The position numbers were made by a program, and so were the translations under genes. This document shows positions 1 through 11,985 of a stretch of DNA of 64,000 bases, in pieces. Below the pieces are notes generated by a model that was not told where the DNA came from, searched no databases, and worked only from the letters and a program-made list of their open reading frames with translations. This DNA comes from Pseudomonas sp. G34 (GTDB lineage: Bacteria > Pseudomonadota > Gammaproteobacteria > Pseudomonadales > Pseudomonadaceae): NCBI RefSeq assembly GCF_031119625.1, contig NZ_JAVHZV010000009.1, positions 372,001 through 436,000 on the forward strand. The letters run 5' to 3'. How positions within the stretch are numbered: the first letter of the stretch is position 1; each line of letters opens with the position of its first letter.

Positions 1-1295
1 CACTTGCTCGGGGAGCCATCCTCGATTATGTGATCGTTGATGAGGCTTCGCTGCAGGATATCGTGCCGGGCATCCTGCCGATGGGCTGTGCGAAGAACCT
101 GATCGTTGTTGGTGACAACCGTCAGCTGGCGCATATTCCCAAGGTGCTTGGCCTCCCGGCCCCTGCCGAAGCGTACGATTGTGAACGCTATAGCCTGCTT
201 GATTCATGCATCGCGGTATTCCAAGACGCGCTGCCTAGAACGCTTTTGAAAGAGCATTACCGCTGCCATCCCAGGATCATCCAGTTCTGCAACCAGCAGT
301 TCTACGACAACGCATTGGTGCCAATGACCAAAGACAACGGCGAGGAGCCGTTGCGTTTGGTCATTACGGGCAAGGGAAACCACGCGCGTAAGAACACCAA
401 CCTCCGTGAGTTGGACTCTTTACTCAAGGTGCTCGATGACGAAGGCGAACCCTTTGGCATCGATGAAGACGGACGCGGTTTTATCGCGCCGTTCCGCGCA
501 CAGGTCACCCTCTCCGGTGCACATTTGCCGGAAGATTTCATCAAGGACACCGTGCACAAGTTTCAGGGGCGCGAGTGCGACGAGATCGTCTTTTCTACCG
601 TGCTCGACAAGAAGCAGTACAACCAGACGCGTAACCGTTTGGACTTCGTTGATGACCCTCGGATGATCAACGTAGCGGTCTCACGCGCCAAGCATCGTTT
701 TACGTTGGTAACCGGTGACGAGGTATTCGCTAGCAACAACAGCCATGTCGCGGCCTTGATGCGGTACATCGCTTATTACGCTCAGGACGAGCAGATCGTG
801 CGTGCCCCTGTGGTGTCTGCCTTTGATCTGTTGTACCGCGAGTACGATCAGTCGCTGGCGCAGTTGGAAGGGCGTTTGCGTAAGGAGGATTCGCGTTACA
901 AGTCTGAACAGATTGGTGAGCAGCTATTGCGTGAGGCACTTGCTGTTCCAGCGTGCCAAGCACTGAGTTATCACAAGCAGGTCAAGTTAAACCAGGTCGC
1001 TTCGCCGACCAATCCAGATTTGACGGAGCTTGAGCTGGCGTTCATGACGAGAGCTAGTTGCGATTTCGTTGTTTATTTCAAGGTGGGTAAAACCCCCTTG
1101 GGGGTGATCGAGGTGGATGGTGGTTTTCACGACCGCCCCGATCAGGCTGCGCGGGATGCGCGGAAAAACAGCATCCTTGAGAAAAGCGGTATTCCTATCC
1201 TGCGTTTACGTACGGTTGAAAGTCGCATTGAGGAGAGGATTGCCGAGTTCGTTGCGCAATGGGCAAGCCCGGCAACCGAAGCTCAACCTGGATAA
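1..1295 (+). CDS. Superfamily I helicase, 3' part, with C-terminal DUF2726 domain (runs off the window start)
   Basis: The reading frame is open to the first base, so the N-terminus with the Walker A motif lies outside the window. The visible part carries the C-terminal half of a UvrD/Upf1-like SF1 helicase: Walker B VIVDEAS, GDNRQL (motif III), LLKEHYRCHPRIIQF (motif IV), DTVHKFQGRECDEIVFST (motif V) and NVAVSRAKHRFTLV (motif VI). The last ~120 residues hold LGVIEVDGGFHD and RDARKNSILEKSGIPILRLRT, typical of DUF2726, a fold related to Vsr/PD-(D/E)XK nucleases. Helicase-DUF2726 proteins are common in accessory islands and some are linked to defence. The role here is inferred only. G+C is clearly lower than in the following trehalose genes. 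Confidence 0.85.
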   Translation, partial: LARGAILDYVIVDEASLQDIVPGILPMGCAKNLIVVGDNRQLAHIPKVLGLPAPAEAYDCERYSLLDSCIAVFQDALPRTLLKEHYRCHPRIIQFCNQQFYDNALVPMTKDNGEEPLRLVITGKGNHARKNTNLRELDSLLKVLDDEGEPFGIDEDGRGFIAPFRAQVTLSGAHLPEDFIKDTVHKFQGRECDEIVFSTVLDKKQYNQTRNRLDFVDDPRMINVAVSRAKHRFTLVTGDEVFASNNSHVAALMRYIAYYAQDEQIVRAPVVSAFDLLYREYDQSLAQLEGRLRKEDSRYKSEQIGEQLLREALAVPACQALSYHKQVKLNQVASPTNPDLTELELAFMTRASCDFVVYFKVGKTPLGVIEVDGGFHDRPDQAARDARKNSILEKSGIPILRLRTVESRIEERIAEFVAQWASPATEAQPG

Positions 1296-1445
1296 GACCG
1301 AGCTTCGGTATAGCCCGCGATGTCGGCGCCTCCATGATTTTCAAAGGTTGACCGTCGATAGAGCTACATCGTTTGCTAGGCAAGTCATTGGTTACTACGT
1401 GTGGCATTCGCGTGCTTTGGAACAATTGTAAAGAGGAGGGGAGGC

Positions 1446-1706
1446 GTGAGGCGGATACTATTCGTAATCGGCGGTTTCTTCGTCGCTTTAGCTGCAGCGG
1501 TTGGCCTGTATTTCACATTCGGGCTCCGCGCCATCAGCTTGGGCTGCCGCGGCTTTGGTGCAGACTGTTACATTCCGGCAGCTCAGTTTTCGAAAGATAT
1601 GCAGGCGCTCGCAGTGATGATGTTTCTGGGCACTGCAATGCTTCTGTTCGGCTACGTAACTTTTTGCCTGTGCTCTCGTGCTTGGAGTTGGGCCTTCAAG
1701 AAATAA
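1446..1706 (+). CDS. Small two-pass membrane protein
   Basis: An 86-residue protein. The GTG start at 1446 is preceded by a strong purine-rich ribosome-binding site (AGGAGGGGAGG, from 1432). Two hydrophobic segments are evident, about residues 3-24 (ILFVIGGFFVALAAAVGLYF) and 50-70 (ALAVMMFLGTAMLLFGYVTF). Between them is a loop with two cysteines (CRGFGADC) that could be disulfide-bonded if periplasmic. The C-terminus is basic and aromatic (SRAWSWAFKK). I do not recognise a family. It lies in the same low-G+C segment as the helicase, about 150 bp downstream, so it is probably part of the accessory region. An in-frame upstream start at 1401 has no ribosome-binding site. Confidence 0.55.
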   Translation: MRRILFVIGGFFVALAAAVGLYFTFGLRAISLGCRGFGADCYIPAAQFSKDMQALAVMMFLGTAMLLFGYVTFCLCSRAWSWAFKK

Positions 1707-1808
1707 CCTTGCTGACCTTAACCCCACCTTCGCTGGCGAATACGGACATCTATGTGGTGATTGTCTTCGCCGAGAAGGCATCTGGGGTTGTCAGCGCCTA
1801 GCACGCCC

Positions 1809-2513
1809 CTACCTCCGCGCCACATCCGAAAAGTAAAACTTGTCGAGCGTATGCCGGGACTGGGTGTACTCGAACTGTCGGCCATCCTGCAGAAAGGTCT
1901 GGTTGCTGACGACGATCACGTGGCTCTGGTCGTCCAGGTCGAGGTGCTTGAGGTCGTCCGCGCCGCGGGGCACGGCCTCGATGGTGCGTTGCGAGTAGCT
2001 GATCTGCAGCTGCAGGGTCTTTTCGATGTAGTGGTAAATCGAGTGCTCGGCGATGCGGCGATCCAGGCCGGGGATCAGGTCGGCGACGAAGTGGTTGATA
2101 TCCAGGATCACCCGCCGGCCATCGATGCGCCTGACCCGCTTGATGCGGGTGATCAGGGTGCCTTGTTCCGCCTGGATGTGCTCGCAGAGGCTGCCTTCCA
2201 GCGGTAGCTGGCTGAGCTCGACCACCTCGGTGCGCACGTTGCCGCCCAGCCTGGGGTAGGTCTCCTGGAAGCTGACGATGCCGCCGAGCTGGAACTCGAT
2301 GGGCGCGCGCGACAGCACGAAGGTGCCCTTGCCGTGGATCTTCTGTGCGAAGCCGCGTTCCTGCAGTTGCTCGATGGCCTTGCGCACGGTGCCCCGGCTG
2401 GTCTGGTAGCGCTCCATCAGCTCGGTTTCCGAAGGCAGGCGGGCGCCGCGCTCAAGGCGTTCGCTGGTGATGCTGGCAAGCAGATCGCTGTAGATCTGGC
2501 TGTATTTGCTCAT
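1809..2513 (-). CDS. treR: Trehalose operon transcriptional repressor TreR (GntR family)
   Basis: A GntR/HutC-type regulator of 234 residues. The N-terminal winged helix carries LERGARLPSETELMERY and TSRGTVRKAIEQLQERG; the C-terminal UTRA ligand-binding domain begins about residue 80. It is transcribed away from the trehalose PTS genes, which is the usual arrangement for TreR, and the ligand in this family is trehalose-6-phosphate. Palindromic half-sites lie in the divergent promoter region. I chose the ATG at 2513 because similarity to GntR proteins starts at MSKYSQIYSDLL. A TTG ten codons upstream (2543) is also possible. Confidence 0.9.
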   Translation of the reverse strand: MSKYSQIYSDLLASITSERLERGARLPSETELMERYQTSRGTVRKAIEQLQERGFAQKIHGKGTFVLSRAPIEFQLGGIVSFQETYPRLGGNVRTEVVELSQLPLEGSLCEHIQAEQGTLITRIKRVRRIDGRRVILDINHFVADLIPGLDRRIAEHSIYHYIEKTLQLQISYSQRTIEAVPRGADDLKHLDLDDQSHVIVVSNQTFLQDGRQFEYTQSRHTLDKFYFSDVARR

Positions 2514-2657
2514 GTGCAGGGCTCGATGCCGGGTTGTCGTCAAGCGAGGAACCTTAGGGAGCGCGTGGCGGTTTGTCTATCGTCTGGACATGGGGGCGAG
2601 GGCGGCCGGGCATTTGCTGGCTGGCCGGCAGGTTGGCAAACAGGGCTTGACTGGTCT

Positions 2658-2691
2658 ATACGAGTTATTGATTTAACTCGTATGTACGAGT
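2658..2691. promoter_or_regulatory. Putative TreR operator, three half-sites
   Basis: Three copies of an ACTCGTA-type half-site stand in alternating orientation: ATACGAGTT (2658-2666), AACTCGTAT (2675-2683) and TACGAGT (2685-2691). The last two form ACTCGTATGTACGAGT, a 7-bp inverted repeat with a 2-bp centre. The first two form a 9-bp inverted repeat with an 8-bp spacer. The cluster lies between divergent treR and the permease gene, 67 bp upstream of the permease start. Assignment to TreR is inferred from position and symmetry. Confidence 0.6.
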
Positions 2692-2757
2692 AAGGTCTTT
2701 TCAGGTTGCTACCTATGCCGCTCTCCAAAAACAAAATCCTCGAAGGATAAAAAGCGC

Positions 2758-4200
2758 ATGAGTCACGATTATTCAGCCATTGCCCGCGACGTGCTGCAGA
2801 GCCTCGGCGGCGTCGACAATGTCGAGCAGGCCGCCCATTGCGTGACGCGCCTGCGCCTGTCCCTCAAAGACCCCAAGCAGGTCGACGTGGGAACCTTGAA
2901 CCAGATCGATCTGGTCAAGGGCTCGTTCTTCACCGGCGGCCTGTACCAGGTGGTGATCGGCCCCGGCGATGTGGAGAAGGTGTATGCCGCGCTGCGCGAG
3001 CAGACCGGCCTGGCGGCCATGACCATCGCCGATCTCAAGCAGCAGAGCGCTGCCAAGATCAACGGCATGCAGCGCCTGGTGCGCATTCTCTCCGACGTGT
3101 TCATGCCCATCCTGCCGGCGCTGATCATTGCCGGCTTGCTGATGGGGGTGAACAACCTGATCGGCGCCAAGGGCATGTTCATCGAAGGGGTCACCCTGCT
3201 GGAGGCCTACCCGTCGCTGGATGGCGTGTGGAGCCTGATCAACCTGATGGCCAATACCTCGTTCGTGTTCCTGCCGGCGCTGGTCGGCTGGTCGGCGGCG
3301 AAGCGCTTCGGCGGCAGTGAGATCCTCGGCATCGTGCTGGGCCTGATGCTGGTGCACCCGGACCTGCTCAACGCCTGGAACTACGGCAAGGTGGTCGCCG
3401 GCCTGGGCGATCAGGGCATGCCGTACTTCGACATCTTCGGCTGGTTCAAGATCGAGAAGGTCGGTTACCAGGGGCAGATCCTGCCGATCCTGCTGGCGGC
3501 CTATGTGATGAGCGTGATCGAGAAATGGCTGCGCGCCCGGGTGCCCAATGCCATCCAGCTGCTGGTGGTGCCGATCACCACCATCGTCATTACCGGCGTT
3601 CTGGCGCTGGCGCTGATCGGCCCGGTAACCCGCCACCTGGGCATTCTGATCACCGAGGGCGTGGTCACCCTGTTCGATTTCGCGCCGCTGATTGGTGGGG
3701 CGATCTTCGGCGTGTTGTTCGCGCCGCTGGTGATCACCGGCATGCACCACATGTTCCTGGGCGTGGACCTGCAATTGATCTCCACCCAGGGTGGCACCTT
3801 CATCTGGCCGATGATCGTGATGTCCAACCTGGCCCAGGGCAGCGCCGCGCTCGGGGTGTTCTACATGACCCGCAACGTGCGGGACAAGAGCATGGCGTCG
3901 ACCTCGGCGATTTCCGCGTACTTCGGCATCACCGAGCCGGCGATGTTCGGCATCAACCTGCGCTACAAATTCCCGTTCTACGCCGCCCTGATCGGCTCGG
4001 CCATGGGCTGCATCTTCCTGTCGCTGAACAAGGTGCAATCTTCGGCCATCGGCGTCGGCGGGCTGCCCGGTTTCATTTCCATCATGCCGCAGTACATCCC
4101 GGTGTTCATCGTGGGCATGGTCATCGCCATCGCGGTGCCGTTCCTGCTCACCTGCGCCCTCAGCGTCAAGATCGTCCGCCCCGGCTACCGGGTGGCCTGA
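2758..4200 (+). CDS. treP: PTS trehalose-specific permease, EIIBC
   Basis: A 480-residue inner-membrane permease that imports trehalose and phosphorylates it to trehalose-6-phosphate. The N-terminal EIIB domain (about 1-85) has the phosphorylation cysteine at Cys28 in AAHCVTRLRL. The EIIC domain follows (about 105-470) with around ten hydrophobic segments and the motif ITEPAMFGINLRYKFPF. There is no EIIA domain; that function sits on the EIIA-HPr-EI fusion two genes downstream. The start has an AAGGA ribosome-binding site at 2743. It is first in the operon, with treC 71 bp downstream. The final residues LSVKIVRPGYRVA look complete. Confidence 0.93.
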   Translation: MSHDYSAIARDVLQSLGGVDNVEQAAHCVTRLRLSLKDPKQVDVGTLNQIDLVKGSFFTGGLYQVVIGPGDVEKVYAALREQTGLAAMTIADLKQQSAAKINGMQRLVRILSDVFMPILPALIIAGLLMGVNNLIGAKGMFIEGVTLLEAYPSLDGVWSLINLMANTSFVFLPALVGWSAAKRFGGSEILGIVLGLMLVHPDLLNAWNYGKVVAGLGDQGMPYFDIFGWFKIEKVGYQGQILPILLAAYVMSVIEKWLRARVPNAIQLLVVPITTIVITGVLALALIGPVTRHLGILITEGVVTLFDFAPLIGGAIFGVLFAPLVITGMHHMFLGVDLQLISTQGGTFIWPMIVMSNLAQGSAALGVFYMTRNVRDKSMASTSAISAYFGITEPAMFGINLRYKFPFYAALIGSAMGCIFLSLNKVQSSAIGVGGLPGFISIMPQYIPVFIVGMVIAIAVPFLLTCALSVKIVRPGYRVA

Positions 4201-4271
4201 ACCATCGCTTGGCGAGCGGCAGCGTGATGGCGTGCCGCTCGTTGTTCTAAAACAGATGAAGGAATAGCGCC

Positions 4272-5927
4272 ATGCAAGACTGGCAGCGTTCGGTGATTTA
4301 CCAGATCTACCCGAAGAGCTTCTACAGCCAAGCCGGCAACCCCACCGGCGACCTGCTCGGTGTGGTGGCCAAGCTCGACTACCTGCAGTGGCTGGGTGTC
4401 GACTACCTGTGGCTCACGCCGTTCTTGCGTTCGCCACAGCGGGACAACGGTTACGACATCAGCGACTACTACGCCATCGACCCCAGCTACGGGACCATGG
4501 CCGACTGCGAGCTGCTGATCGCCGAGGCGGGCAAGCGCGGCATCAAGCTGATGCTCGATATCGTGGTCAACCACACCTCCATCGAGCACGTGTGGTTCCA
4601 GCAGGCGCGCAGCAGCCTCGACAGCCCGTACCGCGACTTCTACATCTGGCGCGACCAGCCGAACAACTGGGAGTCGAAATTCGGCGGCTCGGCGTGGGAG
4701 TACGAAGCGCAGACCGGGCAGTACTACCTGCACCTGTTCGACCACACCCAGGCCGACCTCAACTGGGACAACCCCAAGGTGCGCCAGGAAGTCTTCAGAA
4801 TGATGCGCTTCTGGCGCGACAAGGGCGTGGGCGGCTTCCGCCTGGACGTGATCAACCTGATCTCCAAGCCGGCCGATTTTCCCGAGGATGCCAGCGATGG
4901 GCGCCGCTTCTATACCGACGGCCCGAACGTGCATGAGTACCTGCAGGAAATGCACCGCGAGGTGTTCGAAGGCCACGAGCTGATCAACGTCGGCGAGATG
5001 TCTTCGACCTCGCTCGAACATTGCATCCGCTATTCGCGCCCGGACTCGAAAGAGTTGTCGATGACCTTCAACTTCCACCACCTGAAGGTGGACTACCCCA
5101 ATCTGCAGAAGTGGGTGCAGGCCGATTTCGACTTCCTGGCGCTCAAGCGCATCCTCTCCGACTGGCAAACCGGCATGCAGGCCGGCGGCGGCTGGAACGC
5201 CTTGTTCTGGTGTAACCATGACCAGCCGCGGGTGGTGTCACGCTTCGGCGATGACGGCAAGTACCGTGTGCAGTCGGCGAAGATGCTCGCCACCGCGCTG
5301 CACTTTTTGCAGGGCACTCCATTCATCTATCAGGGCGAGGAACTGGGTATGACCAACCCGGGCTTCGACAGCATCGAGCAATACCGCGATGTCGAGAGCC
5401 TGAATATCTACCGCCTCAAACGCAACGCTGGCGAAAGCCCTGCAGCGATCATGGCCACCATCATGCAGAAGTCCCGCGACAACGGGCGCACGCCGATGCA
5501 GTGGAATGGCGAGGCGAACGCCGGATTCAGCACCGCCGAACCCTGGATCGGCGTGCCTGGCAATGCCAAGCAGATAAACGTCGCCAACCAGTTCGACGAT
5601 CCCACGTCGGTGCTGCACTACTACCGCCAGCTGGTTGGCTTGCGCCGCCGGGAGCCGCTGATCCAGCAGGGCGTCTATCGCCAACTGCTGGCGGAGCATG
5701 AGCAGGTGTGGATCTACCTGCGCGAAAGTGAAAGCGCCCATGAACGGCTGCTGGTGGTGAACAACTTCTATGGCACCGCGTGCGAAGTCGAGCTGCCTGA
5801 GCGGGTGATCGACACCGCCAGCAGCCAACGGCTGGTGATCAGCAATTACCCGGACTGCGAGCCGCGGGGGCGCCAGTTGTACCTGAGGCCTTATGAGTCC
5901 TTCGTGTTGCACCTTGCAGACAGCTGA
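4272..5927 (+). CDS. treC: Trehalose-6-phosphate hydrolase (phosphotrehalase, GH13)
   Basis: Hydrolyses intracellular trehalose-6-phosphate to glucose and glucose-6-phosphate. The 551 residues match the usual family length. GH13 signatures are intact: DIVVNH (96-101), GFRLDVIN with nucleophile Asp192, the general acid Glu242 in NVGEMSS, and the transition-state stabiliser Asp317 in NHDQPR. The ATG at 4272 has an AAGGA ribosome-binding site at 4259. It lies between the permease and the phosphotransferase fusion in one transcription unit. The product is cytoplasmic, with no signal peptide. Confidence 0.94.
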   Translation: MQDWQRSVIYQIYPKSFYSQAGNPTGDLLGVVAKLDYLQWLGVDYLWLTPFLRSPQRDNGYDISDYYAIDPSYGTMADCELLIAEAGKRGIKLMLDIVVNHTSIEHVWFQQARSSLDSPYRDFYIWRDQPNNWESKFGGSAWEYEAQTGQYYLHLFDHTQADLNWDNPKVRQEVFRMMRFWRDKGVGGFRLDVINLISKPADFPEDASDGRRFYTDGPNVHEYLQEMHREVFEGHELINVGEMSSTSLEHCIRYSRPDSKELSMTFNFHHLKVDYPNLQKWVQADFDFLALKRILSDWQTGMQAGGGWNALFWCNHDQPRVVSRFGDDGKYRVQSAKMLATALHFLQGTPFIYQGEELGMTNPGFDSIEQYRDVESLNIYRLKRNAGESPAAIMATIMQKSRDNGRTPMQWNGEANAGFSTAEPWIGVPGNAKQINVANQFDDPTSVLHYYRQLVGLRRREPLIQQGVYRQLLAEHEQVWIYLRESESAHERLLVVNNFYGTACEVELPERVIDTASSQRLVISNYPDCEPRGRQLYLRPYESFVLHLADS

Positions 5928-6027
5928 TCGAGGGCCGCGCCGCGCATGCCCGAGTCGCCGCGCGGCGCTCGACCCCGAGCAACCCAGTTACGCCATGCAT
6001 TCCAAGAATAAAACCGCAGGTGAAGCC

Positions 6028-8571
<2,544 letters not shown>

Positions 8572-8573
8572 GC

Positions 8574-8882
8574 ATGTTCGACAAATTGCAAAGTGCCTTC
8601 TGGAAGGCCCTGACGCCGGATCTGGTGCCGGACGAGCCCAGGGTGAGCGCGGCGACCGCAACACTGCTGCCGGCCAATGTCGTCGAGGCACTGGGTGGCG
8701 AGAAGAACCTGACCTCGCAACAGCGCGTCGCGATTACCCGCATCCGCGTGCAGCTACGCGACGCTGAACGCCTCGACGAGCCGGCGTTGCAAGCGCCTGG
8801 CATGCCTGCGGTGATGGTGCTGGGTAACGGCGTGGTGCATGTGCTGACCCCGGTGGCGGCGCCGCTGGCGGAAACCGGCTGA
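8574..8882 (+). CDS. EIIB(Glc)-like small protein lacking the phosphorylation cysteine
   Basis: A 102-residue protein starting 2 bp after the phosphotransferase stop, so it is co-transcribed and probably translationally coupled. Residues 37-95 resemble a glucose-family EIIB domain: LGGEKNLTSQQRVAITRIRV, LRDAERLDEPAL, then a hydrophobic VMVLGNGVVHVL strand. In true EIIB the position before ITRLR is the phosphorylated Cys; here it is Ala53 (RVAITRIR), and the protein has no cysteine at all. It therefore cannot act as a normal phosphocarrier. A regulatory or docking role is inference. No signal peptide or membrane segment is present. Confidence 0.7.
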   Translation: MFDKLQSAFWKALTPDLVPDEPRVSAATATLLPANVVEALGGEKNLTSQQRVAITRIRVQLRDAERLDEPALQAPGMPAVMVLGNGVVHVLTPVAAPLAETG

Positions 8883-8994
8883 GGCGTTGCTGCAGTCAGG
8901 TGGCGCTGGTTCTTGTCATACTGGGTGTACTGCCCATGTCGGGCTGGGGCTTGGCGACAAAAGCCCATGAACACCAAGACGAGGTACATGGTTG

Positions 8995-9438
8995 ATGGAC
9001 AGAAAGCCGGCGTGGCCGTTGACCCTCTATTTTGACGGCGAGTGCCCACTCTGTGCCCGGGAGATAAACACCCTGCGCGGGCGTGCGGCTGCAGAGCGTC
9101 TGCGTTTCGTGGATATCCGCGAGCAAGGTTTCGAGCCCGAGTCCATGGGCCTCACCTTTGCCCGGATGGAATCATTGCTGCACGCCAGGTTTGCCGACGG
9201 CAGCTGGGTCACCGGCCTGGACGCCACGCTGTGGAGCTGGCGCGCGGCTGGCCTCGGCTTCTGGGCTGCACCGCTGTCGTGGCGCTGGGCCAGGCCGCTG
9301 CTGAACGCGGCCTACCGGCTTTTCTGCCGCTGGCGTCCGCACCTGGCCTGGCTGCCTCATCCTGATGGAGCCGCCCGCTGTAACGGGGAGCGCTGCGCGG
9401 TTCCCAAGAGCGCCGATATTCCCCCCGAACGGCCCTAG
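8995..9438 (+). CDS. DCC family (DUF393) thiol-disulfide oxidoreductase-like protein
   Basis: A 147-residue protein with the family signature near the N-terminus, [14 protein letters not shown], giving a CxxC pair at Cys17 and Cys20 in a thioredoxin-like fold. The rest is rich in tryptophan and arginine ([19 protein letters not shown]), as is usual in the family. The substrate is unknown. An in-frame TTG lies immediately before the ATG at 8995. The stop codon shares the tetranucleotide CTAG with the stop of the convergent chemoreceptor gene. Confidence 0.8.
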   Translation: MDRKPAWPLTLYFDGECPLCAREINTLRGRAAAERLRFVDIREQGFEPESMGLTFARMESLLHARFADGSWVTGLDATLWSWRAAGLGFWAAPLSWRWARPLLNAAYRLFCRWRPHLAWLPHPDGAARCNGERCAVPKSADIPPERP

Positions 9439-11576
9439 ACCTTGAACTGATCCATCAACGCCTGCTGATGGTTGGCCAGGGCATTCAGCGAGCGGCTGAC
9501 CTGGGCGGATTCGTCCGCCTGTTCGGCCAGCGATTCGGTGACGTCGCGAATGCCGGCCACGTTGCGGTTGATTTCCTCGGCCACGGCGCTCTGTTCTTCG
9601 GCGGCGCTGGCGATCTGCAGGTTCATGCTGGTGATCACCGAGACCGCGTCGCCGATACGCTTGAGCGCGCTGACGGCGAGGGCAACGTGGCTGACGTTGT
9701 CCTGGGCCTGGAGGTGGCCGTCGTGCATGGATTCCACCACGTCGCGGGTGCCTTGCTGCAGGCGCTCGATGACCTGGCGGATTTCCTCGATCGACACCTG
9801 GGTGCGGGTGGCCAGGCTTCTGACCTCATCGGCGACGACGGCGAAGCCACGGCCGGCTTCACCGGCACGCGCGGCCTCGATGGCGGCGTTGAGGGCCAGG
9901 AGGTTGGTTTGCTCGGCGATGCTGCGAATGGCTTCGAGCACCGAACCGATCTGCTCGCTGCTGGCCGCCAGGCCTTCGACGTCGCGCATGGCGGTGCCGA
10001 GGTCCTGGGCCAGGCGCTCGATACGCTGGGTGGTCTGGTCGACCACCTGGAGGCCTTCGCGGGTGGCTTCGTCGGCGCTGCGCGCGGCGGCGGCGGCCTC
10101 GGAGGCATTTTGCGCGACGTCCTGGGCGGTCGCGCTCATTTCATTGGAGGCGGTTGCCACCTGTTCGACTTCGCTGAGCTGCGCTTGCATGCCCTGGCTG
10201 GTGCGGGCGGCGATGCCGGCGGATTGATCGGCGGTCTGGCGGGCGGACTGCACCGAGTCCTTCACCTTGGCCACGATCGGCTGCAGCTTGTCGAGGAATT
10301 GATTGAAGCCATCGGCCAAGCGGCCCAGTTCGTCCTGGCGCGGGTACTGCAGGCGGCGGGTCAGGTCGCCTTCGCCGCTGGCGATATCGTCGAGCATATC
10401 GGCGACCGACAGGATGGGCCGAGTGACGCGCCGCGCCATGATGTTCATGAGCACCAGGCCCAGCACGATCGCGCCGATGCCCACCAGCCAGGAGATCATG
10501 CTGTCGCGGGTGCGCTGCGTCTCGAGGGTGTCGGCGAGTGCCAGTGCGCGGGTGAGCACCACCGATTTCGGCGCCTGGATCAGAACGCCCCAGCTGTTGG
10601 CTCCGGGAATGGGCTGCACGGGCTGCATGACGCCGATCGATTGCTCGCTCGACACCACCGACGGCTGGCCAGCCTGCAGGGCCTGTCGCAATGCGCTCGC
10701 CTGGGCCTGGTCGGCGTTATCCAGGGGCTTGCCGAGCTGGGTGGCGTCTCGGGTGTGCGCCGCCAGCAGCCCGGCCGGGCTGATGATGCTGATTTCGCCC
10801 TGGCCTTCATACAGGTTGCGGTTCGCGGATTCGGCCAGCGCTTGCAGCGCGGCCAGGCTGATGTCGAGCCCGATCACGCCGATCACCTTGCCGCCGTCCT
10901 GCAGGGGCAGGGCCACGCTGGTCATCAGCACGGGCTGCCCATCCACCCGGTCGACATAGGGGTCGAGCAGGCACGCCGCCGCGCTCTTGAACGGGCAGCT
11001 GTACCAGGCGTTATAGGCCGCGCCGCTCGGGCCGGGGGAGGTGTCGGCCAGATCCTCTTCGCTGATCACTTCGGCTGCGAACGCGCCCGGCTTGCTCTGC
11101 GTCCAATACAGCGCAAAGCGGCCCGTCTCGTTACTGCCCGCGCCGTCGTTAGCGATGAAGGCTGCATCCTGCCCATCCAATCCGTTGGGCTCGAAGGCAA
11201 CGTAGATACCGAGGGACTCGGGGCGCGCCTTCAGCGCATCGCCCAGCACGGCGGTCAGGTCGCTACGCAGCGCCTCGGCGCTTAGCACGCCCTTGGCGTG
11301 CTGGTTGCGCAGCAGGTCGACCTGCTTGGCGACGCCGAGGCCATACAGGTATACCTCGAGGAATTCGCTGCGCGTACTTTGCGCCTGTGCCTCGCCGATG
11401 GCCTGCAGACGCAACTGGGCGGAGTCGCCCAGCATCTGGAAGCTGCTGCCCTTGACCACTTCGCTGCTACGCGCCGCGTAAAACTGCGAGACGAGCACGA
11501 GCAGGGTGACGACCAGGAACAGGCAGAGGCCGGCGAGGGCGGTCAGTTTGAACTGGATGGAGAGCCGATTGAACAT
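9435..11576 (-). CDS. Methyl-accepting chemotaxis protein, dCache-type sensor
   Basis: A transducer of about 713 residues. A first membrane segment near the N-terminus ([25 protein letters not shown]) precedes a long periplasmic domain of about 310 residues with dCache features ([45 protein letters not shown]). Then come a second membrane segment ([21 protein letters not shown]), a HAMP domain and the signalling hairpin with [25 protein letters not shown]. No C-terminal CheR/CheB pentapeptide is seen. The ligand cannot be read from sequence. The start is uncertain: the ATG at 11576 is chosen because it is nearest the first membrane segment, but no clear ribosome-binding site precedes it or the ATG at 11588. 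Confidence 0.88.
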   Translation of the reverse strand: MFNRLSIQFKLTALAGLCLFLVVTLLVLVSQFYAARSSEVVKGSSFQMLGDSAQLRLQAIGEAQAQSTRSEFLEVYLYGLGVAKQVDLLRNQHAKGVLSAEALRSDLTAVLGDALKARPESLGIYVAFEPNGLDGQDAAFIANDGAGSNETGRFALYWTQSKPGAFAAEVISEEDLADTSPGPSGAAYNAWYSCPFKSAAACLLDPYVDRVDGQPVLMTSVALPLQDGGKVIGVIGLDISLAALQALAESANRNLYEGQGEISIISPAGLLAAHTRDATQLGKPLDNADQAQASALRQALQAGQPSVVSSEQSIGVMQPVQPIPGANSWGVLIQAPKSVVLTRALALADTLETQRTRDSMISWLVGIGAIVLGLVLMNIMARRVTRPILSVADMLDDIASGEGDLTRRLQYPRQDELGRLADGFNQFLDKLQPIVAKVKDSVQSARQTADQSAGIAARTSQGMQAQLSEVEQVATASNEMSATAQDVAQNASEAAAAARSADEATREGLQVVDQTTQRIERLAQDLGTAMRDVEGLAASSEQIGSVLEAIRSIAEQTNLLALNAAIEAARAGEAGRGFAVVADEVRSLATRTQVSIEEIRQVIERLQQGTRDVVESMHDGHLQAQDNVSHVALAVSALKRIGDAVSVITSMNLQIASAAEEQSAVAEEINRNVAGIRDVTESLAEQADESAQVSRSLNALANHQQALMDQFKV

Positions 11577-11985
11577 GGGAACAACCATTCGGAGAGGGGT
11601 TGGCACGTTATCGGCGGCCCTGCGAATAGCTTCAGCCGGTTATATAACCATCTGTATCAGAACCGGGTCAGCGTCGCTGCGGCTTATCCGGAGTCGGCCC
11701 TCTGCAGCCCCTGAAGGAGCGGCAGGGAAGAGCCGATTTCTGCATGTTCGCCGAGGCTGTAACCCCCCGGCGCCAGGGCCAGGCCTGCATACGTTGGTGG
11801 CGCCACGATTCGCCCAGGCGTGCAAGCCGCTGCCACTCGATATCGAGCGCGCTCGTTGCCGGAGTTCAAGCCACCAATGCTGACCGAAATCTGTTAAAGC
11901 CAGCGGTACCCGTAACGTGGTTCGATACGTGCTTTACTCAGCGCTGGCAATCACTGCCATCGTTACTCAATCACTGGATCCCGGC
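11577..11985. other. Intergenic region between divergent chemoreceptor and histidine kinase genes
   Basis: About 410 bp with short overlapping open frames of no recognisable composition. It must hold both divergent promoters, but I see no clear -35/-10 pair, repeat or terminator. If the kinase starts at the upstream GTG (11917), the region is 340 bp. Confidence 0.4.

Noticed and set aside
9468-11285. A 605-codon plus-strand frame opposite the dCache chemoreceptor
   Set aside because: Antisense shadow with no known motif.
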